Assembly (NCBI RefSeq): GCF_024171645.1
Contig: NZ_JALKAC010000007.1
Coordinates: forward strand, 220,806-284,805
Length of the DNA: 64,000 nt
Direction: 5' to 3'
Source of the DNA: Flavobacterium sp. HSC-32F16
Lineage (GTDB): Bacteria; Bacteroidota; Bacteroidia; Flavobacteriales; Flavobacteriaceae
Shown: positions 7,752-17,126 of the stretch, piece by piece
Position numbering within the stretch: the stretch's first letter is position 1
Layout of the letters: each line of letters starts with the position of its first letter
Program-made: the position numbers and the translations under genes
The notes under the pieces: model-generated
Databases searched by the model: none
What the model was told of the DNA's origin: nothing
Seen by the model: the letters and a program-made list of their open reading frames with translations, nothing else

Positions 7752-10700
7752 ACTTATTGATGAGATATAATGGATACTTTCTTCGTCTTCAGGATCTAAA
7801 GAAACAGATTGTGTCGATGTTTTTTCTTGTGCCCACGCAAATATCTGCGGAAGGATTAATAATACGGCAAAAGTAGAAAATAATAAGCCGCCAATAACCG
7901 CTCTTCCTAACGGAGAAACCTGATCGCCTCCTTCGCCGTGACCAATTGCCATTGGTAACATTCCTGCAATCATCGCAACCGAAGTCATGATAATTGGACG
8001 AAGACGCAATGCAGCTGCTTCACGTGCAGATTCTAAGGCATTTCCGTTTATTTTTCGAAGCTGTTCGGCATTCGTAACCAATAAAACGGCATTGGCAATA
8101 GAAACTCCAACCGACATGATGATTCCCATATACGATTGTAAATTCAACGTTGAACCTGTGATCGTAAGCATTAATAAAGATCCTAAAACTACCGCAGGAA
8201 CTGTCGTTAAAATAATCAGCGAAACTTTAAACGATTGGAAATTAGCAGCCAACATTAAGAAGATTACAAAAATGGCAACCAATAATCCTGTTTGCAAACT
8301 GCTTAATGTTTCGGTCAATACAGTACTTAGTCCAATTGGCGTAATAAACAAACCACGAGGTAATTCGCCCAAAGCGCTAATTGTTTTGCCTACATCTTTT
8401 GTAGCCGTACCTAAATCGGTTTGGTAGATGTTTGCTGTAACGGTAATGTATGGCATGGCTCCTAAATTGTCATTTTCACCGCTTACAAATCCCGGTGTAA
8501 TTTTGGCAACGTCGCTTAAAACAGGACGAAGCGAATTTTTTAATACTGGAATTTCTCCAATATCGGTTTTACTTTTCATTTTGTTTAACGGAACTTGAAC
8601 CTGAACAGAATACGATAATCCTGCTTTTTCATCGACCCAGTTATTTTTTTCGGTATAACGTGAAGATGAGGTTGAAGCAACCAATGAACGCGAAATATCA
8701 TTCATATCAACTCCTAATTCGGCAGCACGGGTTCTGTCAATATCAATATTCATTGCTGGATAATGAATGGGCTGACCAATCTGCACGTCTCTGAAATACG
8801 AAATTGCTTTTAGTTTGTCTACAATTTGAGTAGCGTATAATTCATTTCGTTTTTTGTCTTTTCCGGCCACTCGAATCTCAATTGGAGTAGGAGAACCTTG
8901 GCTTAAAACTTTGTCTGTCAATTCGATTGGCTCAAAAGAAAGTTTAGTATCTGGCAATACTTTTTTCAGTCTTGCTCTAAATTCATCTTTAAAATCATCC
9001 ATATCTTCGTGATAGTCTTTTAAACTCACTTGAAAAACCGCTTCGTGAGAGCCTGCCATGAACAAATAAATCGGGTTGATCGAGAATAGAGAAGGGTGCT
9101 GACCGACATAAACAGATGTGATTCCGATATGGTCTTTACCCACCATTTTTTCCAATTCTTTTAAAACAATTCTGGCTTGTTCTTCTGTTCTTTCCAGACG
9201 CGTTCCGTCAACAGCGCGCATTCTCAACTGAAACTGACTTGAATTAGTTCTTGGGAAAACATCTTTTCCGATAAATCCAATAAACAGAACAGCCAAAAGA
9301 ATTGAACCACTTAAATAAATAATTGTAGTCGCTTTTTTATGAACAAACAAACGATCTAAAGTTCGCATGAAACGAATCTTGAAACGTTCGAATCCACTAA
9401 TTTTTCCGTTGTTGTTGGTATCGTCTTTTTCTACATAACCTTTTTTCTGAGTAATCAGATTTTGCTCCGATTCTGGAGTGATACCGCTATCGTTAAATTC
9501 GGCTTCATCATCTGTAATATTCGGTTCGTGTTCGTGTTTTGCATGAGCTTTCATCATCCAGTTGGCCATTACAGGAACAAATGTCTGCGAAAGCAAGAAT
9601 GAAATCACCATTGAAAATCCAATTGCCAAAGCCAACGGCAAGAACAACGCTCCCGGAATACCAACCATGGTAAATGCTGGTGCAAATACGGCTAGAATAC
9701 AAAGTAAAATCAATAATTTAGGCAAAGCGATTTCCTGACAGGCATCCCAAATGGCGAGTGCCTTGGGTTTTCCCATGTCGAGATGCTGGTGAATATTTTC
9801 GATCGTTACCGTACTTTCATCCACCAAAATACCAATTGCAAGAGCCAATCCTGAAAGAGACATTAAGTTGATCGTTTGTCCGAATAATTTAAGGAATAAA
9901 ACTCCAGAAATAATCGAAATCGGAATCGTCATAATTACAATTAAAGCCGCACGACGGTCTCCCAAGAATAATAAAACCATTAAACCTGTAAGAACCGCAC
10001 CGATAATTCCCTCTGTAATCAAACTTTTAACCGAGTTGATTACATAAACCGATTGGTCAAATTCATACGTAATGTTTACATCTTCAGGAAGTGTGCTCTG
10101 AATTTTAGGCAATTCTGATTTTAATTTCTGAACCACATCCCAAGTCGAAGCGTCTCCCGCTTTTGCAATACTAATGTAAACCGAACGTTTTCCGTTTACC
10201 AAAGCATAACCTGCCGTAATATCAGCACCGTCTTTTACAGACGCAACATCGCCTAATTTTAAGTTTTGAACACCGCCTTTGAATAACGGAATTTGTTCAA
10301 AATCTTTAACTTCTTTAATCGTATTATTGGTTGGCGTAATATAGTTTTTGTCGCCCATACGCACGTTTCCAGATGGAGCCGTTTGGTTGTTCAAACGAAT
10401 CGCATCTACGATTTGGTCTGGCGTCATATTATGAGAACGCAATAAATCTGGATCAACGTTTACCTCAATAGTTCTTGGGCTTCCGCCGAAAGGTGCTGGC
10501 GATAATAAACCTGGAATTGCCGTAAACGAAGCACGAACATAAACGTTGGCTAAATCCTGTAATTCGTTGTTTGAACGTATTTTACTGCTCAAAACCAATT
10601 GACCAATTGGAAGTGAAGAAGCATCAAAACGGATGATAAAAGGAGGCTGTGTTCCCGGAGGAAAAGCCGCTTGAATTCTGTTCGAAAGCGCACTTAACTC

Positions 10701-11018
10701 GGCAGCAGCCTGAGCCATGTTGGTTCCTTCATAATAGGTTAATTTCATAATCATTAACCCCTGAATATTTTTGGTTTCTACCGATTTGATACCATTCGAA
10801 AAAGGTAAAACATTCACGTAGTTTTTGGCAAAATAAGCCTCCATTTGGTCTGGCGTATACCCTCCAAACGGATGTGCAATATAGATAACCGGCAAATTCA
10901 TTTTTGGCAGAATGTCTACCTTAATGTCTTTGATGGCACCAATTCCGAAGAAAAATAGACCCGCAACCAATACTAATATGGAAATGGGTTTGCGGAGTGC
11001 AAAACGTATTAAATTCAT
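7728..11018 (-). CDS. RND efflux permease (AcrB/HAE1-like)
   Basis: 1096 aa, a normal length for an RND pump. The first membrane helix (residues about 11-30) is followed by a large periplasmic domain, then helices including GLMVLLFLGDRRAALIVIM and the TM4 proton-relay region AIGILVDESTVTIEN (Asp400-Glu401). The second half repeats the layout (periplasmic domain, then FQSFKVSLIILTTVPAVVLG and GVSIANAVLLVTN). An acidic, Asn-rich linker (about 515-555) joins the halves. The TM4 DE pair is closer to the drug-pump DD than to metal-pump patterns, so drug or hydrophobic export is more likely than metals. It sits 12 bp after the TolC gene. Confidence 0.93.
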   Translation of the reverse strand: MNLIRFALRKPISILVLVAGLFFFGIGAIKDIKVDILPKMNLPVIYIAHPFGGYTPDQMEAYFAKNYVNVLPFSNGIKSVETKNIQGLMIMKLTYYEGTNMAQAAAELSALSNRIQAAFPPGTQPPFIIRFDASSLPIGQLVLSSKIRSNNELQDLANVYVRASFTAIPGLLSPAPFGGSPRTIEVNVDPDLLRSHNMTPDQIVDAIRLNNQTAPSGNVRMGDKNYITPTNNTIKEVKDFEQIPLFKGGVQNLKLGDVASVKDGADITAGYALVNGKRSVYISIAKAGDASTWDVVQKLKSELPKIQSTLPEDVNITYEFDQSVYVINSVKSLITEGIIGAVLTGLMVLLFLGDRRAALIVIMTIPISIISGVLFLKLFGQTINLMSLSGLALAIGILVDESTVTIENIHQHLDMGKPKALAIWDACQEIALPKLLILLCILAVFAPAFTMVGIPGALFLPLALAIGFSMVISFLLSQTFVPVMANWMMKAHAKHEHEPNITDDEAEFNDSGITPESEQNLITQKKGYVEKDDTNNNGKISGFERFKIRFMRTLDRLFVHKKATTIIYLSGSILLAVLFIGFIGKDVFPRTNSSQFQLRMRAVDGTRLERTEEQARIVLKELEKMVGKDHIGITSVYVGQHPSLFSINPIYLFMAGSHEAVFQVSLKDYHEDMDDFKDEFRARLKKVLPDTKLSFEPIELTDKVLSQGSPTPIEIRVAGKDKKRNELYATQIVDKLKAISYFRDVQIGQPIHYPAMNIDIDRTRAAELGVDMNDISRSLVASTSSSRYTEKNNWVDEKAGLSYSVQVQVPLNKMKSKTDIGEIPVLKNSLRPVLSDVAKITPGFVSGENDNLGAMPYITVTANIYQTDLGTATKDVGKTISALGELPRGLFITPIGLSTVLTETLSSLQTGLLVAIFVIFLMLAANFQSFKVSLIILTTVPAVVLGSLLMLTITGSTLNLQSYMGIIMSVGVSIANAVLLVTNAEQLRKINGNALESAREAAALRLRPIIMTSVAMIAGMLPMAIGHGEGGDQVSPLGRAVIGGLLFSTFAVLLILPQIFAWAQEKTSTQSVSLDPEDEESIHYISSISKSKVGKS

Positions 11019-11030
11019 TAGACGTTATAA

Positions 11031-12413
11031 TTAAAATTCATTTATAAATAAGTCAAAATTGCCCGTTGCGGCTACTTTCAGTAAGAACGACTGCCATACA
11101 TTATTGTTGACAATATCACGGTCGATTTCGGCACGGTTTAAAACATACATCGTTTGTGTCAAATCGGTCAGATCGGTTAAACCGTTTTTGTATAAAGTCG
11201 ATTTCTGAATGTAAGCTCTTTTTGCCGCGTCAACCTGAATCGGCGCTTCGGCATAATTTTCTAACGTAATTTTGATCTTATCTTCGGCAAAATTCAATTG
11301 CGATTTCAATTCTCTATCTGCCTGATTGTATTCTTCCTGCAAAGCTTGAGAAACAAATTTCTGAGCGCTCACTTGTTTGCTTGATCTAAAAGGTGTGGTT
11401 AAATTCCACGTAATTCCAACTCCAATTAAATAGTTGGTACGATCTGGATTTACGCCATCCCAATAATTTCTGCTAAAAGCAGTTTGATCTGACGCATAAG
11501 TATTGTCAAATCCTGAAGCTCTGGTTTGTAAAACTCCAAAAGCACTCATCGTTGGATAGTAAAAACGTTTGAATAATTTAACCTGCTGATTGCTGTAATC
11601 GATTTTCGTTTTATACAATTGTAATAACGGATGAAGACTGTCGTTTGTCGCATTTCCTTGAATCAATTCTTTCGGAATCTGCGTTACAAAAAGCGTATCT
11701 GCAACAAAATCCTGCGGCGCAACGCCCATTAAATCGACTAATTTGTTGTTTTGTTCTTTAACGAAATTCTTTGCTAAATTTAAAGCAATTTTTGCTTTTG
11801 AAACTTCGGCTGTAGCCAATGTAGAATCGACTCCGGCTAACAATCCGTTTTTAACTCTTGCGGCGGCTGTTCTTTTAAAAACTTCAGCACGGTTAAGGTT
11901 TTTTTGCTGTGAAATCAATAAGCGCTGGCTTGCCAAAAGATTTAAATAAGCCGCCGAAATTTTGATTTCCTGCTGGAATTTTTCCTGCTCTAAATCTTTT
12001 TCTTTAGCCTGAACATCAATTTTAGATAAATTGATTTTTTCCTGTGTTTTTCCGAAGGTGAAAAAATCCCAGTTCATGTTGACTAAATAAAGCGCACCAA
12101 ACGCCGAATTCCAGTTTTGTTCAGGAAGAGGTAGACCTGATGAAGCAACTCCTAAACCTCCAAAACCATAAAGCGGTCCGTTTTGTCCGTTTACCGTTCC
12201 GTAATCCTGCTGTGCCGATAAATTCAAGTTTGGCAGATAATCACGACGAGATTGTTTTAGAGTCTCTTTTGATGCATTGGTGTAATTGTTTTTTGCCCGG
12301 ATAGAACCGTAGTTTTCAAGACCTGTTTTTACTGCTTCTTTTAAAGACAGGTTTTGAGCGTAACCAATTGAGGCAAAAATCAAAAATAATAAGGTAATTT
12401 TTTTGAAATACAT
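11031..12413 (-). CDS. TolC-family outer membrane efflux channel
   Basis: 460 aa from the ATG at 12413. A 5'-longer frame reaches 12515, but only the 12413 start gives a clean signal peptide (MYFKKITLLFLIFASIGYAQ), and the extension runs through the operator palindrome. The body has the paired-helix TolC pattern: LSLKEAVKTGLENYGSIRAKNNY, two long alpha-hairpins rich in Ala, Leu and Lys, and the LTDLTDLTQTMYVLNRAE segment near the end. It is the first gene of the efflux operon and forms the outer membrane exit duct. Confidence 0.92.
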   Translation of the reverse strand: MYFKKITLLFLIFASIGYAQNLSLKEAVKTGLENYGSIRAKNNYTNASKETLKQSRRDYLPNLNLSAQQDYGTVNGQNGPLYGFGGLGVASSGLPLPEQNWNSAFGALYLVNMNWDFFTFGKTQEKINLSKIDVQAKEKDLEQEKFQQEIKISAAYLNLLASQRLLISQQKNLNRAEVFKRTAAARVKNGLLAGVDSTLATAEVSKAKIALNLAKNFVKEQNNKLVDLMGVAPQDFVADTLFVTQIPKELIQGNATNDSLHPLLQLYKTKIDYSNQQVKLFKRFYYPTMSAFGVLQTRASGFDNTYASDQTAFSRNYWDGVNPDRTNYLIGVGITWNLTTPFRSSKQVSAQKFVSQALQEEYNQADRELKSQLNFAEDKIKITLENYAEAPIQVDAAKRAYIQKSTLYKNGLTDLTDLTQTMYVLNRAEIDRDIVNNNVWQSFLLKVAATGNFDLFINEF

Positions 12414-12449
12414 AAACTCAAGGTGTAATATAAATAGTTTTTGATGAAA

Positions 12450-12457
12450 CAAATTTA
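12450..12457 (-). promoter_or_regulatory. Candidate -7 box for the efflux operon
   Basis: Minus-strand TAAATTTG matches TAnnTTTG and lies 37 bp upstream of the TolC start. No good TTTG is placed 19-21 bp upstream. The palindrome at 12505-12531 lies just behind it. Confidence 0.45.
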
Positions 12458-12504
12458 TTTCTCTTACGCTGATAAAAGTCAGGTTAAGTGATGTACTGCA
12501 ATTA

Positions 12505-12531
12505 AAAATGACCAATTCAATTGGTCATTTT
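12505..12531. promoter_or_regulatory. Perfect 27-bp palindromic operator between efflux and two-component genes
   Basis: AAAATGACCAATT and AATTGGTCATTTT are exact reverse complements around a single C at 12518. It lies in the 174-bp gap between the divergent TolC and sensor-kinase genes. Its size and symmetry fit a dimeric repressor such as a TetR-type protein. No TetR gene is in the window, so the adjacent LytTR regulator or an unlinked repressor are the candidates. Confidence 0.7.
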
Positions 12532-12587
12532 AAAGAATTATTAATTAAATATTTGTCCGTACTTTGTAAACTATTTAAGTTAAAAAA

Positions 12588-13634
12588 ATGAGCATAAAAT
12601 TTGATAATATACTGGATAACAAATGGTGGCAGGAAATTGCCGTCGTCGGGTTTTCCTTTACGATTTACACCTTAAAAAACGACTGGATGTTATTTAGTTC
12701 ATTAACTTCCGTTTTAATGGGCATTTTTTTCTACTTCATTCTTTACATGCACGCTCAGTTTAATCGTTTTTTTCTTCTTCCAATATTATTTAAAACACGC
12801 CGTCCCGCAACTTATATATTCTTAACGCTTTTTGGAGTTTTTGTTTTCTCGATTGTTTTATATGAGATTACGATGCTCAATATGTTCAGCAATTGCCATT
12901 TGTATCAAAACTCGCATCAGCGAAGTTACATGTACCAATTGGCGAGCGTTTTAGGAACTTTGGTTTGTATTTTGAGTCCCATTATTGTTTTTAAATTTTA
13001 TAGAATCCACAGAAAACGTACCGAAGAAGCTTTGCTTTTTAATCAAATGCAGCTGAATTCTTTAAAAGGACAATTGAATCCGCATTTTTTATTTAATACC
13101 TTTAATACGCTTTACGGAATTAGTTTAGAATTTCCGGACAGAACACCGGATTTGATCATGAAGGTTTCACAGCTAATGCGTTATCAATTAGAAAGTAACA
13201 GCAAACAATGTGTATCTTTAGAAGATGAATTGGAATTTATAAACAGTTACGTTCAGCTCGAAAAAGAACGGGTTGGCTATCGATGCGATATTACTTTTGA
13301 TTCTAAAGTAGACAATCAAAATGCTTATAAAATCTCGCCGATGCTTTTAATTGCTTTTATTGAAAATGCTTTTAAACACGGAACCTGCGCCATCGAAAAA
13401 TGTTTTGTTCAGATTTTTATAACCGTTGAAGACGGACAGCTTCATCTTCATGTTGTAAATTCTATTCCGAAGAAAACAGAAGTGGTTTCTACTAAAATTG
13501 GTCTGAAAAATACAATTGAAAGACTGAATTTGATTTTCGGAAAAAACTACAATCTCGATATTCAGGATAATAAAAATACGTATATAGTTGATTTAAAACT
13601 GCAGCTGAAAAGATTTGCTAATGAGAGATCCTAA
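12588..13634 (+). CDS. LytS-type sensor histidine kinase
   Basis: 348 aa. The N-terminal third has about four membrane helices (near 18-30, 37-60, 75-95 and 118-138) with almost no extracellular sensor domain. It is followed by the His_kinase (PF06580) block NPHFLFNTFNTLYG at 164-177, with His166 as the phosphorylation site, then a HATPase region (LLIAFIENAFKHG). It pairs with the LytTR regulator that overlaps its 3' end by 14 bp. It is divergent from the RND operon, which is a candidate target. The signal is unknown. Confidence 0.92.
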   Translation: MSIKFDNILDNKWWQEIAVVGFSFTIYTLKNDWMLFSSLTSVLMGIFFYFILYMHAQFNRFFLLPILFKTRRPATYIFLTLFGVFVFSIVLYEITMLNMFSNCHLYQNSHQRSYMYQLASVLGTLVCILSPIIVFKFYRIHRKRTEEALLFNQMQLNSLKGQLNPHFLFNTFNTLYGISLEFPDRTPDLIMKVSQLMRYQLESNSKQCVSLEDELEFINSYVQLEKERVGYRCDITFDSKVDNQNAYKISPMLLIAFIENAFKHGTCAIEKCFVQIFITVEDGQLHLHVVNSIPKKTEVVSTKIGLKNTIERLNLIFGKNYNLDIQDNKNTYIVDLKLQLKRFANERS

Positions 13635-14319
13635 AAAATGCATAATTGTTGATGATGAGCCCGCTGCGCATTATGTTTTAGTTAATTATATAAAACAGAA
13701 TCCGCAGTTAGAATTGGTTTTTCAAGGCTATAACGGCATTGAAGCGATGGATTATCTAAGAGAAAATAAAGTCGATTTAATGTTTCTGGATATTAATATG
13801 CCGGAGATTTCCGGAATGGAATTATTAAAAATCATTCCCAATCATCCTAAAACAATTCTAACAACTGCTTATTCTGAATTTGCGCTTGAAAGTTATGATT
13901 ACGGGGTGATTGATTATTTATTAAAACCCATTTATTTTCCGAGATTTTTAAAAGCAATTGATCGTTTTTTTTCGACAGAAGCAGTAAAAGGAAAAGAAGA
14001 TGAAATTGATATAAACGCAGTAAAAGTAAAAGTAGACGGCTATTTTATTGAAATAGAATTAGACCAGCTTTTATTTGCACAGAGTTTTGGGAATTATGTC
14101 AAACTGCACACAACCAAACGAACTTATCTGGCATCCATCACGACAACTGAGTTCGAAAAATGCCTGCCGGAGAAAAATTTTATGCGTATTCATAAATCTT
14201 ATATTGTGGCTCTGGATAAAATTGAAGCGGCAGAAAAAGATTTTGTGGTCATTAAAAATGAAAAATTACCTATTGGAATAACCTACAAAAGGGAATTAAC
14301 CGACAGGTTAAAAAAGTAA
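13621..14319 (+). CDS. LytTR-family response regulator
   Basis: 232 aa from the ATG at 13621; an upstream in-frame TTG at 13615 is less likely. The receiver domain carries the acidic pair (Asp11-Asp12), phospho-acceptor Asp57 in LMFLDINMPE, Thr in LTTAYSE and Lys in YLLKPI. The C-terminal LytTR DNA-binding domain runs from about 130 (VKVDGYFIEIELDQLLFAQSFGNYVKL) to the end, with FMRIHKSYIVAL. It overlaps the kinase gene, so the two are one transcription unit. Confidence 0.93.
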   Translation: MRDPKKCIIVDDEPAAHYVLVNYIKQNPQLELVFQGYNGIEAMDYLRENKVDLMFLDINMPEISGMELLKIIPNHPKTILTTAYSEFALESYDYGVIDYLLKPIYFPRFLKAIDRFFSTEAVKGKEDEIDINAVKVKVDGYFIEIELDQLLFAQSFGNYVKLHTTKRTYLASITTTEFEKCLPEKNFMRIHKSYIVALDKIEAAEKDFVVIKNEKLPIGITYKRELTDRLKK

Positions 14320-14409
14320 TATTATTTTTAATAAAAAATATTTGATATTTATTTTAAAAGTAATACTTTTAGTATGAGGTTTTCGATTCTCAATTTAAAT
14401 ATTAAGGTC

Positions 14410-14868
14410 ATGAAAAACGTATTCTTACTTATAGTTTTATTCTGGAGCAGTTTTATAATTGGACAAAATACTATTGTAACGCCGCCAGAAAAAGTGAGGT
14501 TTACTTTTGAAAAAGAATATCCAAATAAAACAGCCGTCTGGTCTTTAAAATATGTTGGAGATGATGATGACGAAATTAGATACGAAGCGAAGTTTAATGC
14601 AGATAAAAATACCAAAGCCCTTGCGGTTTATGATAATCTGGGAGTTTTAAAAGCATACGAACAGCAAATTCCGTTAAGTAAACTGCCTGTTAAAGCACAG
14701 AGTTATTTAAAGAAAAATTATCCTGCCAAAGCCATAAAAGAAATAGCAGTTGTGGTAGATGATAAAAGCAAAACTACCTATGAAGTAGGTGTAGAAAAAG
14801 ATTCAAAATTCTACGATGTTGTTTTTGATAAAAACGGCGGATTTGATGTCTCAATCCAAAAAGACTAA
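14410..14868 (+). CDS. Secreted PepSY-like (beta-lactamase-inhibitor-fold) protein
   Basis: 152 aa from the ATG at 14410; a longer frame from 14374 would bury the signal peptide MKNVFLLIVLFWSSFIIGQ. Two repeats of the pattern 'short helix, then three strands' are visible (VRFTFEKEYPNKTAVWSLKY... and AQSYLKKNYPAKAIKEIAVV...), as in the DUF2874/PepSY-like family. Such proteins are periplasmic in Bacteroidota and often lie beside two-component systems. It follows the LytTR gene by 90 bp and may be part of or regulated by that system; the function is unproven. Confidence 0.75.
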   Translation: MKNVFLLIVLFWSSFIIGQNTIVTPPEKVRFTFEKEYPNKTAVWSLKYVGDDDDEIRYEAKFNADKNTKALAVYDNLGVLKAYEQQIPLSKLPVKAQSYLKKNYPAKAIKEIAVVVDDKSKTTYEVGVEKDSKFYDVVFDKNGGFDVSIQKD

Positions 14869-14907
14869 AAAAAGAGTACTTACTAATTCAATTATATTTG
14901 AAACGGC

Positions 14908-14943
14908 AAACCCGATAAGTTTTTTTAAAGCTTATCGGGTTTT
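14908..14943 (+). terminator. Rho-independent terminator
   Basis: AAACCCGATAAG and CTTATCGGGTTT arms around an A/T loop, followed by TTGTTTTT, 40 bp after the PepSY-like gene. Confidence 0.85.
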
Positions 14944-14985
14944 GTTTTTAGTTTTTTTGTTTCAGGTTGATGCTCTTTGTGTATT

Positions 14986-15102
14986 TTAACCGCAAAGTGC
15001 GCAAGGTTTTTTTCTAAGATTTATGCATAAACGCAAAGTTCGCAAAGCTTTGTCAGAGAACTTTGCGATCCTTGCGCAAACCTTAGCGTTCTTTTCGGTT
15101 AA
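14986..15102. repeat. Inverted-repeat element, TTAACCGCAAAG family
   Basis: Imperfect arms of about 24 bp beginning TTAACCGCAAAGTGCGCAAGG and ending in the complement (CTTAGCGTTCTTTTCGGTTAA) enclose a second inverted repeat (CGCAAAGTTCGCAAAG and CTTTGCGATCCTTGCG). The whole could fold as one long hairpin. Related pieces occur at 18103-18185 and 39546-39640. No coding content. Confidence 0.75.
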
Positions 15103-15134
15103 ACCACCAACCATCAACCACCAACCATCAACAA

Positions 15135-15899
15135 TTAAAGCATCATTCCGCCAGAAGCTTCAATTCTTTGTGCGTTTATCCAGCGCGCATCTTCGGTACA
15201 TAAAAAGGCAACAACGCCGCCAATATCATCAGGTAATCCAACTCTTCCTAAAGCTGTTACAGAAGCAATTTGCTGGTTCATTTGCTCATTGTCACGAACC
15301 ACTCCGCCGCCAAAATCAGTTTCAATAGCGCCTGGAGCGACTACATTTACTCTGATTTTTCTTGCACCCAATTCTTTCGCCTGATATTTTGTTAAGGTTT
15401 CAATTGCCCCTTTCATCGAAGCATAAGCTGCATAACCAGGGAATGAAAATCTTGCTAAACCGGTAGAAATGTTTACAATTCCGCCGCCGTCATTCATCAC
15501 GTTCAATCCTTTTTGAGTTAAGAAAAACGGTCCTTTGAATTGAATATTAGTCAATTGATCAAATTCAGCTTCTGTTGTTCCAATGAAAGAATTGTGAATT
15601 CCGATTCCGGCATTGTTTACTAAAAAGTCAAATTTATCGGTTTTAAAAGTGCTTTTTAAAGTTGCTTCTACTTCGTTAAAGAAAGAATCAAAAGTTCCAG
15701 ATTCAGCAACGTTCAATTGAAGAGAAGCCGCTTTCTGACCTAAATTTTCGATTTCTTTTACCACTAAATCAGCTTCTTCTTTTTTACTGTTGTAAGTAAT
15801 AATTACGTCGATACCTTTTTTTGCAATTGCAATTGCCATATTTTTTCCTAAACCTCTGCTGCCACCTGTAACAAGAGCTATTTTTGTATTTACTGCCAT
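15135..15899 (-). CDS. SDR-family oxidoreductase (FabG-like)
   Basis: 254 aa, classical short-chain dehydrogenase. The NAD(P) motif TGGSRGLG is at 11-18, then NNAGIG, and a catalytic set with Ser in VNISTG and YASMK (YxxxK). The C-terminus has VAPGAIETDF and a WINAQRIEASGGMML ending; here the usual G is replaced in VNGQ-like context by INAQ. It reduces or oxidises an unknown alcohol/ketone in the cytoplasm. It lies downstream of a second SDR and an AraC gene, all on the minus strand but separated by repeat-filled gaps, so cotranscription is uncertain. Confidence 0.88.
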   Translation of the reverse strand: MAVNTKIALVTGGSRGLGKNMAIAIAKKGIDVIITYNSKKEEADLVVKEIENLGQKAASLQLNVAESGTFDSFFNEVEATLKSTFKTDKFDFLVNNAGIGIHNSFIGTTEAEFDQLTNIQFKGPFFLTQKGLNVMNDGGGIVNISTGLARFSFPGYAAYASMKGAIETLTKYQAKELGARKIRVNVVAPGAIETDFGGGVVRDNEQMNQQIASVTALGRVGLPDDIGGVVAFLCTEDARWINAQRIEASGGMML

Positions 15900-15980
15900 T
15901 TTTATAATTGTTAATTGTGAATTATTTGTTGTTGTTTTTCTGTCAGTCTGAGCGAAGTCGAAGACCTATACGATATGATT

Positions 15981-16172
15981 ATTTTTAAACACATAGAAAC
16001 ATAGATTTTATTTTGATTTGAAAAGATTGTAAAAAGAAACTAGTTTCTAACACATAGTAATGTGAGATTTAGATAAATTAAGTTTTTTTTTAGCTGCATT
16101 TCTATGTTTGTTTTAATAAATGAAATGCCTTTTATGTGTTTACAATAGCTATGTTTCTATGTGTTTAAAAAT
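15981..16172. repeat. 192-bp element with perfect 24-bp terminal inverted repeats
   Basis: Bases 15981-16004 are the exact reverse complement of 16149-16172 (core AACACATAGAAACATAG). The interior is A/T-rich and non-coding, and carries further decayed copies of the CACATAG and TTTCTATG words. It fills the gap between the two SDR genes and has the shape of a miniature inverted-repeat element. No obvious target-site duplication was seen. Confidence 0.8.
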
Positions 16173-16177
16173 TAATT

Positions 16178-16903
16178 TCAGTTACCGTGTAATGCGTTAA
16201 ATGACGCTTTTAATTCTGGAACGCTTGCATTTAATCTCGTCTCGCTGGTTCCAAAAGTCAATTCTTGTCTTCCTTCTTTTAATTGTTCAAAAATAGATTC
16301 GATAAAACTGCTAACGCTTGGATGTGCGTCGTGAAGACCAATTCCGCCTAAATCTGTGTTTAGTGCAGGTGGAATAATTTCGATTACTTCGATATTTTTT
16401 TCTTTTAATAAATGACGAAGTGAAAGCGTAAACGATCTGAAAAATGCTTTTGTAGCCGAATAAACTGGAACTTTTGCAAAAGGTGAAAATGCGAGTCCGG
16501 AAGTAACATTCATTACCGTTTTTAAAGATTTTAACTGAATAAATAAAGAAGTTAAATGCAATGGAGCTTCGATATTTGTGTTTAACTCAGCTTTCATGCT
16601 TTCGTAGAAATTGTCATCAGTTATTGAAATCCAGTTTTGAATTCCTGCATTATTGATTAATACATTTAAATCAGGATGATTTTCAGAAATCCATTCGTAA
16701 AGTGCAATGCGCTCTTTTTCAATTGACAAGTCACAGATTTTTGTAATAACCGAAGGAAATTTTGCTTTTACTTCGTTTAAAACTGATTCTCTTCTGCCAC
16801 AGATAATCACAATATTGTTTTCCTGAATAAATCGTTCGGTAAGTCCAAATCCGATACCGCTTGCTCCTCCAGTTATTAGTATTTTGTTGTTTGATAAATT
16901 CAT
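16178..16903 (-). CDS. SDR-family oxidoreductase (DltE/YqjQ-like)
   Basis: 241 aa. Cofactor motif TGGASGIG at the N-terminus, NNAGIQNW, MNVTSGLAF and the catalytic YSATK. The C-terminal part (LRHLLKEKNIEVIEIIPPALNTDL) fits the small uncharacterised-oxidoreductase subgroup often annotated DltE. The substrate is unknown. It is the first gene after the AraC regulator and may be its target. Confidence 0.87.
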   Translation of the reverse strand: MNLSNNKILITGGASGIGFGLTERFIQENNIVIICGRRESVLNEVKAKFPSVITKICDLSIEKERIALYEWISENHPDLNVLINNAGIQNWISITDDNFYESMKAELNTNIEAPLHLTSLFIQLKSLKTVMNVTSGLAFSPFAKVPVYSATKAFFRSFTLSLRHLLKEKNIEVIEIIPPALNTDLGGIGLHDAHPSVSSFIESIFEQLKEGRQELTFGTSETRLNASVPELKASFNALHGN

Positions 16904-17095
16904 CTTTTCGATCTTTTAAATTGATAAGACAAAGGTAGGAGTGAAGTAGAGATGGGAAATTGTAAATATCAAACCGATGTTTGCGAAATTCAAATCACGA
17001 GTGATAAATTCAAAATTTTTAAATTGCTTCGCCTGTTCGCTATCGCTCGAGTCCAAATTCCAATAACGTTGCGCTGAAACTTTGACAAAGTTCTC

Positions 17096-17121
17096 GAAAC
17101 CTGAAACCTGAAACCTGAAAC
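17096..17121. repeat. Short tandem repeat GAAACCT
   Basis: GAAACCT is repeated three times and closed by GAAAC, just beyond the stop codon of the AraC gene. It is a 7-bp unit, like the array at 7659-7751. No function seen. Confidence 0.6.
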
Positions 17122-17126
17122 AAAAA

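Noticed and set aside
12414..12515. N-terminal extension of the TolC-type protein
   Set aside because: The extra 34 codons precede a clean signal peptide and run through a palindromic operator and a -7 box, so the shorter start at 12413 is preferred.
15981..16172. Insertion sequence
   Set aside because: The inverted ends are perfect but the interior is under 150 bp with no transposase frame; at most a non-autonomous element.
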